Shown here: piece by piece, positions 8,930 through 16,916 of the stretch
Numbering within the stretch: position 1 is the stretch's first letter
Layout of the letters: each line of letters begins with the position of its first letter
NCBI GenBank assembly: GCA_028818695.1
Contig: JAPPNK010000005.1
Coordinates: 62,001-126,000, forward strand
Direction: 5' to 3'
Source of the DNA: Candidatus Poribacteria bacterium
GTDB taxonomy: Bacteria > Poribacteria > WGA-4E > GCA-2687025
DNA: 64,000 nt
Translations under genes and position numbers: made by a program
Notes under the pieces: model-generated
Databases searched by the model: none
What the model saw: the letters and a program-made list of their open reading frames with translations, nothing else
Told to the model about the DNA's origin: nothing

Positions 8930-10008
8930 GTTGAAAAAATCTCCTTGACGACGGCGTCTATCTTTGCTGGGACAACCTTCGGCTCTCTAGACTCCTGAAC
9001 GGCTCGCTCCGGATCTTTCAGCCCATGCCCCGTCAACACGCAGACGACAATCTCGTCTGGGCTGAAGAAGCCGCGCTTGCCGAGTTGGAGAACGCCTGCT
9101 ACGGAGATGGCAGACGCCGGCTCCACAAAGACGCCTTCTTCGCCTGCCAACAAGCGGTACGCTTCCAAAATCTGTCTGTCCGTCACTTTTTCGATCAAGC
9201 CGCCGGATTCATCCCTTGCTCTCACGGCGCGCTTCCAGCTGGCGGGATTTCCAATCTTGATCGCCGAGGCGACCGTTTCCGGCTTCTCTACTGGGGCGCC
9301 GTCCACAATCGGAGCCGCCTTCGCCGCCTGAAAACCGAGCATTTTCGGAAGAAAATCGATGACTCCGTCTCGGCGGTATTCCCGATAACCTTTCCAATAC
9401 GCGACGATGTTCCCGGCGTTGCCGACAGGGAGAGCGTGGCAGTCGGGGGGGCGGCCGAGCTGGTCGCATATCTCAAACGCGGCTGTCTTCTGCCCTTCAA
9501 TGCGGTGCGGGTTCAACGAATTCACAAGCGCGATGGGATAAGACTCGGAGACGGCGCGCACCAGCTCCAGCGCCTGGTCGAAGCTGCCTTCAATGGAAAG
9601 CAGAGCTGCCTGATGGATAACCGCCTGGGCAGCTTTGCCGAAGGCGATCTCTCCCTGCGGGACTAAAACCGCGCAGGCGATCCCGGCGCGCGCCGCATAG
9701 GCGGCGGCGGAGGCTGATGTGTTGCCTGTTGAGGCGCAGATGACCGCCTTCGCTCCGTTTTCCACTGCTTTTGAAAGAGCGACCGACATGCCCCTGTCTT
9801 TAAAGGAGCATGTCGGATTCATCCCCTCCATCTTTAAAAAAACGCGCGTTCCGCCCAGACGCTCCGACAGACTTGCCGCCGGCGTCAGCGGCGTCGCGCC
9901 CTCTAAGAGCGTCACGACCGGCGTCGCCTCCGTCACGGGAAGCCGATCTCCGTAATGCTCAATGACGCCCTGCCATGTCAGAAACGGGGATCTCATGGGA
10001 GCTTTCAT
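8926..10008 (-). CDS. thrC: Threonine synthase
   Basis: This PLP-dependent enzyme converts O-phosphohomoserine to threonine. The protein (about 360 residues from the chosen ATG) has the PLP-lysine motif [15 protein letters not shown], the phosphate-binding GNAGN loop and the [18 protein letters not shown] block. The open frame extends upstream into hom. ATG 10008 is preferred because it starts 10 nt after the hom stop, and family homology begins with [15 protein letters not shown]. It overlaps the following phosphoglycerate-mutase-like gene by 4 bp. Confidence 0.95.
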   Translation of the reverse strand: MKAPMRSPFLTWQGVIEHYGDRLPVTEATPVVTLLEGATPLTPAASLSERLGGTRVFLKMEGMNPTCSFKDRGMSVALSKAVENGAKAVICASTGNTSASAAAYAARAGIACAVLVPQGEIAFGKAAQAVIHQAALLSIEGSFDQALELVRAVSESYPIALVNSLNPHRIEGQKTAAFEICDQLGRPPDCHALPVGNAGNIVAYWKGYREYRRDGVIDFLPKMLGFQAAKAAPIVDGAPVEKPETVASAIKIGNPASWKRAVRARDESGGLIEKVTDRQILEAYRLLAGEEGVFVEPASAISVAGVLQLGKRGFFSPDEIVVCVLTGHGLKDPERAVQESREPKVVPAKIDAVVKEIFST

Positions 10009-10018
10009 AATCCGACTC

Positions 10019-11347
10019 TTACAGCTCCGTCTCGACTCGAATCGAGACGCCTGGCTGCCGCACGCATGGCAGATCGTTGATTTCATCAAGAGCGGCGCGA
10101 AGGCCGCGCTCCGCCGCCAGATGCGTCAAAAGGATGAGCGGAACGGTACCCTCGCTCATCGGGGTCGACTCTTTCTGCGACACAGCGGCGATGCTAACGC
10201 CATGCCTGCCCAGCGCGGCGGCGATCTCGGCGAGAACGCCTGGGCGGTCTTCAGCTTCAAGACGGATATACCGCCGCGAGCAGGCAGATTTCAGCGCTTT
10301 CTGCGCCTCGGTCTCGGAGTCGGCCGACGGAGGAACATCCGCGCGCCAGCAGAGCGGGATCTCCGCCGGCGCGTTCGCCGCAAGGTCGCGCGCCGCGTCC
10401 AATAGATCCGCGACGACCGCGCTCGCTGTCGGAAGTTTTCCCGCGCCTAGACCTAAAAACAGCGCCGGCCCGACCGCGTCCCCCACCACGGCGACCGCGT
10501 TGTATGCGTCCTGAACGTTCGCCAGCACGCTCGTTTCGGGAATCATCGTCGGATGCGCCTGAACGCTCACGCCGTCGTCCAACCTGCGCGAGATGCCCAG
10601 CAACTTGACCGTATAGCCCATCTCTCTGGCGCATTCCAGGTCTTGAGGCTGAATGCCCCGTATGCCTTCAAATTGAACATGCTGCGCGTCCACTCGATAG
10701 CCGTACGCGAGCGAGGAGAGGATGGCGATCTTATGCGCCGTGTCATGCCCGTCCACGTCGAAGGTCGGGTCCGCCTCGGCGTAGCCCAGCTCTTGCGCCT
10801 TTTTGAGAGCCGTTTCGTACGGCTGCCCGTTGTTGGACATCTGCGTCAAGATGTAGTTGCAGGTGCCGTTTAAAATGCCGTACACGCTTTCGATGCGGTT
10901 TGCCGCCAGGCTTTCTCGGAGCGCCTTGATGATCGGAATTCCGCCGGCGACGCTCGCTTCAAAGTAGATGCCGACTCCGTTTTGCTTCGCGGCATCAAAC
11001 AGCTCCTGCCCTTTGAGCGCGATGATCGCTTTGTTGGCGGTGACGAGCCGCTTGCCCTGCTGAAGGGCTTCGAGAGCGTACGCTTTCGCCTCATCAACGC
11101 CGCCCATGACCTCAACGATAATGTCGATGTCGCTGCGGCGCGCCAAAGCCAGCGCATCGTCCGTGAGAAGATGAGAGGGAACCTCCGGCTCCCGCGGTTT
11201 AGACAGATCCCGCACGGCGGCGCCCTTCAGCTCAATGGGGCGCCCGACCTCATGTTGAAGACGCTTCGCATGCCGGCGCAAAATATGTACGACGCCTGAT
11301 CCGACGGTGCCAAGCCCAATTAAACCAACCCGTATCGACCGTTGCAT
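10019..11347 (-). CDS. hom: Homoserine dehydrogenase
   Basis: This NAD(P)H-dependent enzyme reduces aspartate semialdehyde to homoserine. The 442-residue protein has the Rossmann motif [28 protein letters not shown], the signature [14 protein letters not shown] and [19 protein letters not shown]-terminal ACT domain ([20 protein letters not shown]) probably gives threonine feedback inhibition. GAGG lies 8 nt before the ATG. It is the first gene of the six-gene operon and sits behind the promoter at 11374-11402. Confidence 0.97.
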   Translation of the reverse strand: MQRSIRVGLIGLGTVGSGVVHILRRHAKRLQHEVGRPIELKGAAVRDLSKPREPEVPSHLLTDDALALARRSDIDIIVEVMGGVDEAKAYALEALQQGKRLVTANKAIIALKGQELFDAAKQNGVGIYFEASVAGGIPIIKALRESLAANRIESVYGILNGTCNYILTQMSNNGQPYETALKKAQELGYAEADPTFDVDGHDTAHKIAILSSLAYGYRVDAQHVQFEGIRGIQPQDLECAREMGYTVKLLGISRRLDDGVSVQAHPTMIPETSVLANVQDAYNAVAVVGDAVGPALFLGLGAGKLPTASAVVADLLDAARDLAANAPAEIPLCWRADVPPSADSETEAQKALKSACSRRYIRLEAEDRPGVLAEIAAALGRHGVSIAAVSQKESTPMSEGTVPLILLTHLAAERGLRAALDEINDLPCVRQPGVSIRVETEL

Positions 11348-11373
11348 ATTGCCGCCTCGCCTGAACGCTAGAA

Positions 11374-11402
11374 ACTATAGCGCCGATACGGGCTGCTGAC
11401 AA
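11374..11402 (-). promoter_or_regulatory. Sigma-70-type promoter for the hom operon
   Basis: On the minus strand TTGTCA (11402-11397) is followed by 17 nt and TATAGT (11379-11374). A start site about 7 nt downstream would leave a leader of roughly 20 nt containing the GAGG ribosome site of hom. Both hexamers and the spacing are near consensus. Confidence 0.7.
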
Positions 11403-11412
11403 CAGGAGCTCT

Positions 11413-11530
11413 CTGACCTTAGCGCTTTAGTTGGGACATGTCGGCATGCAAACGCGGACATCGTCTGTTGGACTCTGGATTCCCGCTTTTGCGGGAATGA
11501 CAGAAAAGGACGCGGGTATGATGTTGAGCG
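11413..11530. repeat. MITE-like element, left half plus central hairpin
   Basis: The copy starts CTGACCTTAG ... TTGGGACATGTCGGC and includes the ATTCCCGC/GCGGGAAT hairpin. The right terminal repeat is absent; the similarity fades before the stop of the Rieske gene at 11534. It therefore looks truncated rather than mobile. Confidence 0.65.
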
Positions 11531-11533
11531 GGG

Positions 11534-11899
11534 TTAGAGGAACGCCTCAAGCCGTCCGTTTTGCCGCCTGAAACGGAAGACGCGCGCCGAATAGACAGGA
11601 CCGATTGAACATGCCCCTGTTTTAAGGTGAAAGCGCATGCGGTGCGCCGGGCATTCAACGCTTCCGTCGGGATGGAGCGTTCCTTCGCTGAGCGACGCCC
11701 CCATATGCGGGCAGATGTCGCCGATGACCGAGATGCCCGTTTCGTCATGAAAAACGGCGATCGGAACGCCGCGCCGGACGACCACCCGCGCCGCGTTGAA
11801 CGGGAACTCATCCACCGCGCCGATGTCGATCCATCTTGGTCCCCTGCGTTTCAGATTTTCGCGTAAAAAGCGCGCCGCGCGAATGAGCCAGCGGATCAA
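11534..11899 (-). CDS. Rieske [2Fe-2S] domain protein
   Basis: This small ferredoxin-type Rieske protein (about 121 residues) has the two cluster-binding boxes ICPHMGASLSEG and VECPAHRMRFHLKTG. These supply two Cys and two His ligands. It is most like the Rieske ferredoxins or domains that deliver electrons to oxygenases, but no oxygenase is adjacent. No ATG fits. A TTG at 11899 overlaps the TGA of the preceding small gene (TTGA), and the product then begins MIRWLIRAARFLREN. The start is therefore inferred from coupling rather than from a strong ribosome site. Confidence 0.8.
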   Translation of the reverse strand: MIRWLIRAARFLRENLKRRGPRWIDIGAVDEFPFNAARVVVRRGVPIAVFHDETGISVIGDICPHMGASLSEGTLHPDGSVECPAHRMRFHLKTGACSIGPVYSARVFRFRRQNGRLEAFL

Positions 11900-12186
11900 A
11901 GGTCGGCGTCCGCCATGCCGAGTCGGCGCAAAGCGGTCGTTTTGCCGCGGATCGCGCGGATGCGGTAGGGTATGTTCTCCACAAAACGCATGCACAAACC
12001 GCGCAGCTCCTCCTTGCCGGAAAGAGGCGGGCGGAGAACCGTCAACGCGCGCGGAATGTCCGTATGCGACGGCTCGTCGGGCGACTCCCCCGCGCTCCAG
12101 ACGGCGGCGATCCAGCCGTCTCCGTCCGTGAACCAGTGAAAAGCGTATCCGCCGACGGTATGCGACTCCGTCCGTTTCCATGCCAT
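11896..12186 (-). CDS. Small hypothetical protein
   Basis: This 96-residue protein begins MAWKRTESHTVGGYAFHWF and ends GMADADL. I recognise no family. It is rich in aromatic and charged residues, and it has no signal peptide and no membrane segment. It lies 23 nt after the nicotinamidase-like gene and overlaps the Rieske gene by 4 bp (TTGA), so the three are probably cotranscribed. Confidence 0.65.
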   Translation of the reverse strand: MAWKRTESHTVGGYAFHWFTDGDGWIAAVWSAGESPDEPSHTDIPRALTVLRPPLSGKEELRGLCMRFVENIPYRIRAIRGKTTALRRLGMADADL

Positions 12187-12209
12187 CGCTCTGCCTCCCG
12201 ACCCGTTCC

Positions 12210-12872
12210 TTATGCGCCGTTCAGCGCGCCCGACGCCGCCGCCTCCGTCGACACGATCTGGACGCCGCGCCGCCTCCAGTCCTCCACAAGACGCTCTCCC
12301 TCGTCAGGGTTGATGGCGCGCGTCGCGTCCAGCGCGAGATAGATCTGTATGCCGCCCCGTTTCAACAAACCTTCCATCGCATGCGCGTCGCACACATCCA
12401 GCGCGACCCCGTAAAGCAGTATCCGCGATGGTTTGAGCGCGTCCAGCACAGCCCCTGCGTTCGGGTTTGTGAACACATCGAAGCGGCTTTTCTGCAGATA
12501 CGTCTCTCCCCCGTTTGCCGTATGCGCGCGTACAGCGTCCTGAAGCGCCGACGGCTCCTGCGGGTCGTTCGGTATCCAGAGCGGGTTGAGCGGCGCCGTC
12601 GCCTTCACCTTTTCGGCTCCGTCTGTCCCGGCGAGGCAGTGCGGCGGAAAGGTCTCTTTGAAATCGGGGTCGTCGGACAGCTCTGGGTCCGAGGATTGAT
12701 GCCAATCTACAGAGCCGACGACGACGCGCCCCGCTTCGCGCGCCCTCCGCGTGAGACGGGCGAGGTTCGGCAGGATCGTCTCGGCTCCTTGGATGTACAA
12801 CTTTCCGTCCGGCAGCATAAAATCGTTCTGCGTGTCCACATCCCAGTAAATGAGCGGCGCGGTCTCAGGCAT
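12210..12872 (-). CDS. Isochorismatase/nicotinamidase-like cysteine hydrolase
   Basis: The 220-residue protein has the family catalytic triad: an Asp in YWDVDTQNDFM, a Lys in YLQKSRFDVF, and the nucleophilic Cys in YGVALDVCDAHA. The FPPHCLAGTDGAEKV segment is typical of nicotinamidases (nicotinamide to nicotinate). NAD salvage is the best guess, but related N-carbamoyl or isochorismate hydrolases share the motifs. It follows the polysaccharide export gene by 10 nt. Confidence 0.85.
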   Translation of the reverse strand: MPETAPLIYWDVDTQNDFMLPDGKLYIQGAETILPNLARLTRRAREAGRVVVGSVDWHQSSDPELSDDPDFKETFPPHCLAGTDGAEKVKATAPLNPLWIPNDPQEPSALQDAVRAHTANGGETYLQKSRFDVFTNPNAGAVLDALKPSRILLYGVALDVCDAHAMEGLLKRGGIQIYLALDATRAINPDEGERLVEDWRRRGVQIVSTEAAASGALNGA

Positions 12873-12882
12873 CTCGTTCTCC

Positions 12883-13980
12883 TTAGTTGTTTTGGATAAA
12901 GCGCGCGAGAAGTACGCCTGTTGTGACGGCGCTGAGAACGAACGACCAGTTCACTTGAAACCGCTTGCGGACGCGCACCGTTTCGCCGGGATGGACTAAA
13001 ATGGAAGTCGCCTCGGTCCGCAGGTCCACCTTCTCCCAAGAGCCGTCCAGCCGTTGTATTTCAGCGGAGTTCATGTCCGCTTTGGCGACATCCGCCCCGC
13101 CGGAGAGCGCAAGCGCGCGCCCAACCGGTATCGGTCCCCGCACCTTGTAAAGGCCGGGCATCCGCACATATCCGATGACGCTGATCTCCGCCGCCGCGTA
13201 GGCGTACGGCACAAACAGCGCGTCTCCAGACTGCAGGCGCGGCAGCTTTTCAGGATCGTCGTTCCAAAACTGCTCCGACAGCCGGACCGTTTCGCTGACG
13301 CCGTCCGAGCGCAGTATGACGAGTCTGTCCAAGGCGGCGCGGTCTTCCATCGGTCCGCCTGCCAGCGCGAGCGCAAAAGCGGCTGTCGGCGGCGCGTCCA
13401 CATAGTAGACGTCCGGTTTTTGAACATTGCCCGATACCTGTATCCGCACTTTGGGCGGAATATAGACGGCGTCCCCGTTTTTCACCTCTGGCGCGGGCTG
13501 CGCGTATCGGGTCAAGTCGTATGCGGCCGTTTCGCCGTCCGCGCGGTACAGCAGCGCGTTTTTGAGATTGGCGCTGTCCGGCAGCGGGCCGCCGGCAAGT
13601 ATGACAGCGCGGCGAAGATCGATCGCCGGCTCCGGCGCAGGATGAAAACCAGGATTCGCAACCTGCCCTCCGACATAAACCCCGTAACTGCGCGGCGTCG
13701 GAACGACAATCACCTGCGGATCGCTAAAATGCTTCGACAGCCCCTGCGCGATTTGCTCTTGAAGCGCCTCAAGCGTCATTCCCTTCGTGTCGATGGAGCC
13801 GACTAAAAAATAAGGCAGCATTCCGTCCGGCCCGACCGCCACCTCCTGCGTGTATTCGGGCCTGTTCAAGATCAGTATGCGCAGGCTGTCGCCGGGCTGA
13901 ATGGTGTAGGTTTGCGCCTCGGCGCGTAGGCAGAAACCGAACGCCGCCGCGAATAAAATGCATGCCGTTTTGAGTCGCAT
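12883..13980 (-). CDS. Polysaccharide export protein (Wza/SLBB family)
   Basis: The 365-residue protein has a signal peptide (MRLKTACILFAAAFGFCLRAEA). A polysaccharide biosynthesis/export domain follows (YTIQPGDSLRILILNRPEYTQEVAVGPDGMLPYFLVG). Then come repeated SLBB-type beta-grasp segments (VYVGGQVANPGFHP, IQVSGNVQKPDVYYVD, ISVIGYVRMPGLYKV). A C-terminal hydrophobic helix (FVLSAVTTGVLLARFI) matches the outer-membrane-spanning helix of Wza-type translocons. No Cys lipobox is seen. ATG 13980 gives a clean signal peptide, although the frame is open further upstream. No other capsule genes are adjacent apart from the glycosyltransferase at 18.3 kb. Confidence 0.88.
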   Translation of the reverse strand: MRLKTACILFAAAFGFCLRAEAQTYTIQPGDSLRILILNRPEYTQEVAVGPDGMLPYFLVGSIDTKGMTLEALQEQIAQGLSKHFSDPQVIVVPTPRSYGVYVGGQVANPGFHPAPEPAIDLRRAVILAGGPLPDSANLKNALLYRADGETAAYDLTRYAQPAPEVKNGDAVYIPPKVRIQVSGNVQKPDVYYVDAPPTAAFALALAGGPMEDRAALDRLVILRSDGVSETVRLSEQFWNDDPEKLPRLQSGDALFVPYAYAAAEISVIGYVRMPGLYKVRGPIPVGRALALSGGADVAKADMNSAEIQRLDGSWEKVDLRTEATSILVHPGETVRVRKRFQVNWSFVLSAVTTGVLLARFIQNN

Positions 13981-14086
13981 GGAGCGGTGAACCTTGCTGA
14001 ATGAGATTGAACGCATACATGATACCGAATTGCGCCTGTTTTTCAAACCGGCATATTTGACAGCAGTACGATTATGACGAAGTTGG

Positions 14087-14115
14087 TTGCAACCATCCGC
14101 CAAAACAGATAGAAT
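14087..14115 (+). promoter_or_regulatory. Sigma-70-type promoter for the response regulator
   Basis: TTGCAA (14087-14092), 17 nt, then TAGAAT (14110-14115). It lies 27 nt before the chosen ATG, whose ribosome site is AGGAG at about 14131. Confidence 0.6.
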
Positions 14116-14142
14116 AAAGTGGCGGATATGAAGGAGAGCCGT

Positions 14143-15579
14143 ATGTCAAGCGATCAGCCGATCCGCATACTCGTCTCGGACGACAACCGAGATACCTGCC
14201 GCTACATCGCGCAGCAGCTGCTCATGGAGTCGGACCTGTCGGTCAAGGTGGACGCCGCATACGACAGGGACGAGACGCTAGACAGAATCAAGTACGCCAA
14301 GGAGCCGTACGACATCGTCATTGCGGACCTGTGGATGCCCGACCGCGCCGGCGTAGGAGATAAGCAGGGCGGGTTGAAGGCGCTGCAGGAGGCAAAGAAG
14401 GGTTCCAAGCCCGCCGATGTGATCATCATCACGGGGCATAGTTCGGCGGACACGTCGCTGCGCGCCAGCCTCACGGGAGCGCGCGACTATATCATCAAGC
14501 CGATCGATTATGAACGGCTGGTGCGGGTTGTGCGCGCCATTTGCGCCGAGCGCAGAATGGACGCCGGCGAGGCTCCGATGCGCGACCACTCCTCCGAATT
14601 GACGACCATGGTCGGATCCAGCCCCGCCATGATTGAATTGACGACAGCGGTCGGACGGGTCGCCCCAACCGATTCAACCGTTCTGATTGTGGGCGAAAGC
14701 GGCTCCGGAAAGGAGCTGGTCGCCGAGGCGATCCACAAGTGCAGCCCCCGCGCCGACAAACCGTTCATTGCAATCAACTGCAGCGCCATACCGGATGAGC
14801 TGGTTGAGGCGGAGCTGTTCGGCATTGACCGGCGCGTTGCGACCGATGTGGACGCGCGCGAGGGAAAATTCATGGAGGCGGAGGGAGGGACGCTTTTTCT
14901 GGATGAGATTGGGGATATGTCGCTGGAGGCGCAGCCGAAACTCCTGCGCGCCCTAGAGAAAGGCGAGATACAGCGCGTCGGGGGACCGCTGACCCGCTGC
15001 GACGTTCGAATTGTGGCGGCGACGAATCAACCGCTGGAGGAAGCGGCGCGAAACGGCAAGCTGCGCCGAGACCTATACTACCGCATACGCGCCGTCACGA
15101 TACGGGTTCCGCCCCTGCGCGAACGGCGCGACGACATACCGATGCTCGCCGAGTTCTTTTTGATGAAGCATTGCCAGAAGCTGAAAAAGCATGTGTTCGG
15201 TTTTGGCAAGAATGTCCTGCCTCGGCTCATGACGCGCGTCTGGGGCGGCAATATCCGCGAGCTGCGCAACGCTGTTGAAGCGGCCGCCCTCCAGTGCGGC
15301 GGGGTGTTGATACGATGCGACGACTTTCCGCCCGACTTTTGGGACCAAGAGGAGGCGCTGGAAGGAGAGGCGGCGGACAGGGAAAGTTCCAACAGCTATC
15401 TGCGGATGCTGGCGCAGATGCCGCTCTCGGAAGCGTCTGCGGAATTTGAAAAGTATATGATCCGAAACGCGATGGAACGCGCCAACGGAAATGTGACGCA
15501 AGCCGCCGAGAGACTGCAGATCAGCCGCTCCGTTCTTCACCGCAAGATCAAGGCGCATCAGATCAAAAGAGAATCGTAA
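14143..15579 (+). CDS. NtrC-family response regulator lacking the GAFTGA loop
   Basis: This is a receiver, AAA+ and Fis-type HTH protein of 478 residues. The receiver has acidic pocket Asp13-Asp14, phospho-acceptor Asp62 in IVIADLWMP, and the conserved Lys in DYIIKPID. The AAA+ domain has Walker A GESGSGKE (about 184-191), Walker B GGTLFLDEIGD and the R-finger region. The HTH is NVTQAAERLQISRSVLHRKIK. Where sigma-54 activators have ELFGHEKGAFTGA, this protein reads ELFGIDRRVATDVDAREGKF, so the sigma-54-contacting loop is missing. ATG 14143 has AGGAG 8 nt upstream. A sigma-54 promoter lies just downstream, before the next gene. Confidence 0.93.
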   Translation: MSSDQPIRILVSDDNRDTCRYIAQQLLMESDLSVKVDAAYDRDETLDRIKYAKEPYDIVIADLWMPDRAGVGDKQGGLKALQEAKKGSKPADVIIITGHSSADTSLRASLTGARDYIIKPIDYERLVRVVRAICAERRMDAGEAPMRDHSSELTTMVGSSPAMIELTTAVGRVAPTDSTVLIVGESGSGKELVAEAIHKCSPRADKPFIAINCSAIPDELVEAELFGIDRRVATDVDAREGKFMEAEGGTLFLDEIGDMSLEAQPKLLRALEKGEIQRVGGPLTRCDVRIVAATNQPLEEAARNGKLRRDLYYRIRAVTIRVPPLRERRDDIPMLAEFFLMKHCQKLKKHVFGFGKNVLPRLMTRVWGGNIRELRNAVEAAALQCGGVLIRCDDFPPDFWDQEEALEGEAADRESSNSYLRMLAQMPLSEASAEFEKYMIRNAMERANGNVTQAAERLQISRSVLHRKIKAHQIKRES

Positions 15580-15707
15580 GCGCCCGGCGCGACGCATTCC
15601 GTCCATAAACGACACACCTGTATCGAAAACGCGACACTGGTTTCGCCCGCCCGCCTGCCGATAAGGGCGCGAAGCCGCATACTGCGCGAGTCGCCCTGCC
15701 GTCTGAG

Positions 15708-15724
15708 TTGGCACGATTTTTGCT
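15708..15724 (+). promoter_or_regulatory. Sigma-54 (-24/-12) promoter upstream of the sigma factor gene
   Basis: The sequence TTGGCACGATTTTTGCT matches the consensus TTGGCACG-N4-TTGCT at every fixed position. The distance between the GG and GC doublets is exact. It lies 40 nt before the ATG of the sigma-70-family gene and about 130 nt after the NtrC-like gene. Confidence 0.85.
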
Positions 15725-15764
15725 TAAAGAAGGCAGACGCGGCGTAAAAGCGTGGAGAAAACAG

Positions 15765-16655
15765 ATGTCCGATTCGAAACGATCCAACGGAACTGCCTTG
15801 AACGCGTACCTGAAAGAGATCGGCAAAACGCCTTTGTTGACAAAGAAGCAGGAGACCGCCCTTTTCCGCCGGCTTGACATGCTTCGGAAAGCCCGCCGGC
15901 AAGCGGAGAAACAGGGGCTTCCCAGCGCTGTTGTTCAACGGATCGAGGTCGAAGAGAAACGCGCGCGCGACGAAATCGTGCGGCGAAACCTGCGTCTAGC
16001 CGCCTCCATTTCAAAAAAGTACCGCAACCGCGGCGTCGAGACGCTGGATCTGATACAGGAAGGCTCCATGGGCATCCTTCGCGCCATCGAATCGTTCGAC
16101 TGGCGGCGCGGCGTTCCGTTCAGCTCCTACGCCGCCATGTGGATACAGCAGCGGATGGGTCTCGCGGTCGCGAATCAGGCGCGCACGGTGCGCGTGCCGA
16201 CCTACCTGCAGGAGTGGCGGCGCCAAATTCGCCGGCATCAAAGCAGCGGAGAGGAATCGATCGAGGCGCTGTCGTCCGCGAGCGGATTGACGCCTGATCA
16301 GGTGAAGCGGGCGTTGGGCGCTGACAGCGAGACCGTGTCGCTGGACGCGGCGGCAGGCGACTGCGGACGGCCGCTGTATGAGACGATCGAGGACGAGAGC
16401 CGGCGCCGTCCAGACGCGCTCGCCGAGAAGAAGATGAAGCGCGAGGAGATCGAATCGGCGCTGTCCGAGTTGGACCCGCGAACAGCGCGCGTCGTTCGTC
16501 TGCGCTACGGGCTGGACGACGGCGGCGCGCGCAGCCTGCGCGAAGTCGGCATTGAGGTTGGGCTGTCGCGCGAACGGGTGCGCCAGCTGGAAGCGTCCGC
16601 CTTCGACAGCATCCGCCAGCGCCCGCATGCGTCTCGGCTGCGCCAGTATCTTTGA
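15765..16655 (+). CDS. RNA polymerase sigma factor, sigma-70 family (RpoD/RpoS-like group)
   Basis: The 296-residue protein has region 1.2 (NAYLKEIGKTPLLTKKQE) and region 2 (RRNLRLAASISKKYRNRGVETLDLIQEGSMGILRAIESFDW). The -10-reading part follows (VPFSSYAAMWIQQRMGLAVANQARTVRVP), then region 3. Region 4 has a good HTH (SLREVGIEVGLSRERVRQLEASAFDSIR). It is shorter than housekeeping RpoD and has no long N-terminal region 1.1, so it is probably an alternative (group 2) factor. ATG 15765 has GGAG about 8 nt upstream. An upstream in-frame TTG at 15708 falls inside the sigma-54 promoter and is rejected. Confidence 0.93.
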   Translation: MSDSKRSNGTALNAYLKEIGKTPLLTKKQETALFRRLDMLRKARRQAEKQGLPSAVVQRIEVEEKRARDEIVRRNLRLAASISKKYRNRGVETLDLIQEGSMGILRAIESFDWRRGVPFSSYAAMWIQQRMGLAVANQARTVRVPTYLQEWRRQIRRHQSSGEESIEALSSASGLTPDQVKRALGADSETVSLDAAAGDCGRPLYETIEDESRRRPDALAEKKMKREEIESALSELDPRTARVVRLRYGLDDGGARSLREVGIEVGLSRERVRQLEASAFDSIRQRPHASRLRQYL

Positions 16656-16722
16656 GTTTAGATCGGTCGATTCCGTTCCATTGGGGCGTCTTTAGCGGTA
16701 TGATTCTTGTCAACTGCAGACC

Positions 16723-16887
16723 CTGACCATACGTCTTTAGTTGGGACAATTCTGGTTGTGAACGCAGACGCCTACTGTTGGACTCTGGATTCCCGCTTTC
16801 GCGGGAATGACGATCAGGTTGGCAATGCCTTTTCCCCATGAATAGGGCTTTGTTCTTTCAATGTCCCAACTTTTGACATAAGGTCAG
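16723..16887. repeat. MITE-like inverted-repeat element, complete copy
   Basis: This 165 bp copy starts with CTGACCATACG ... GTTGGGACA and ends TGTCCCAAC ... ATAAGGTCAG. It has the central ATTCCCGC/GCGGGAAT hairpin. It lies in the same orientation as the copy at 4800-4967, between the sigma factor gene and pgi. No coding potential is seen. Confidence 0.85.
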
Positions 16888-16916
16888 CAAACCGCGCCAA
16901 AAGGGGAGAGGAATGG

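Noticed and set aside
16723-16887. The repeat element as a simple terminator for the sigma factor gene
   Set aside because: The hairpin alone could terminate, but the same 165-bp layout with inverted ends recurs at unrelated loci, including upstream of genes, so a mobile repeat is the better description.
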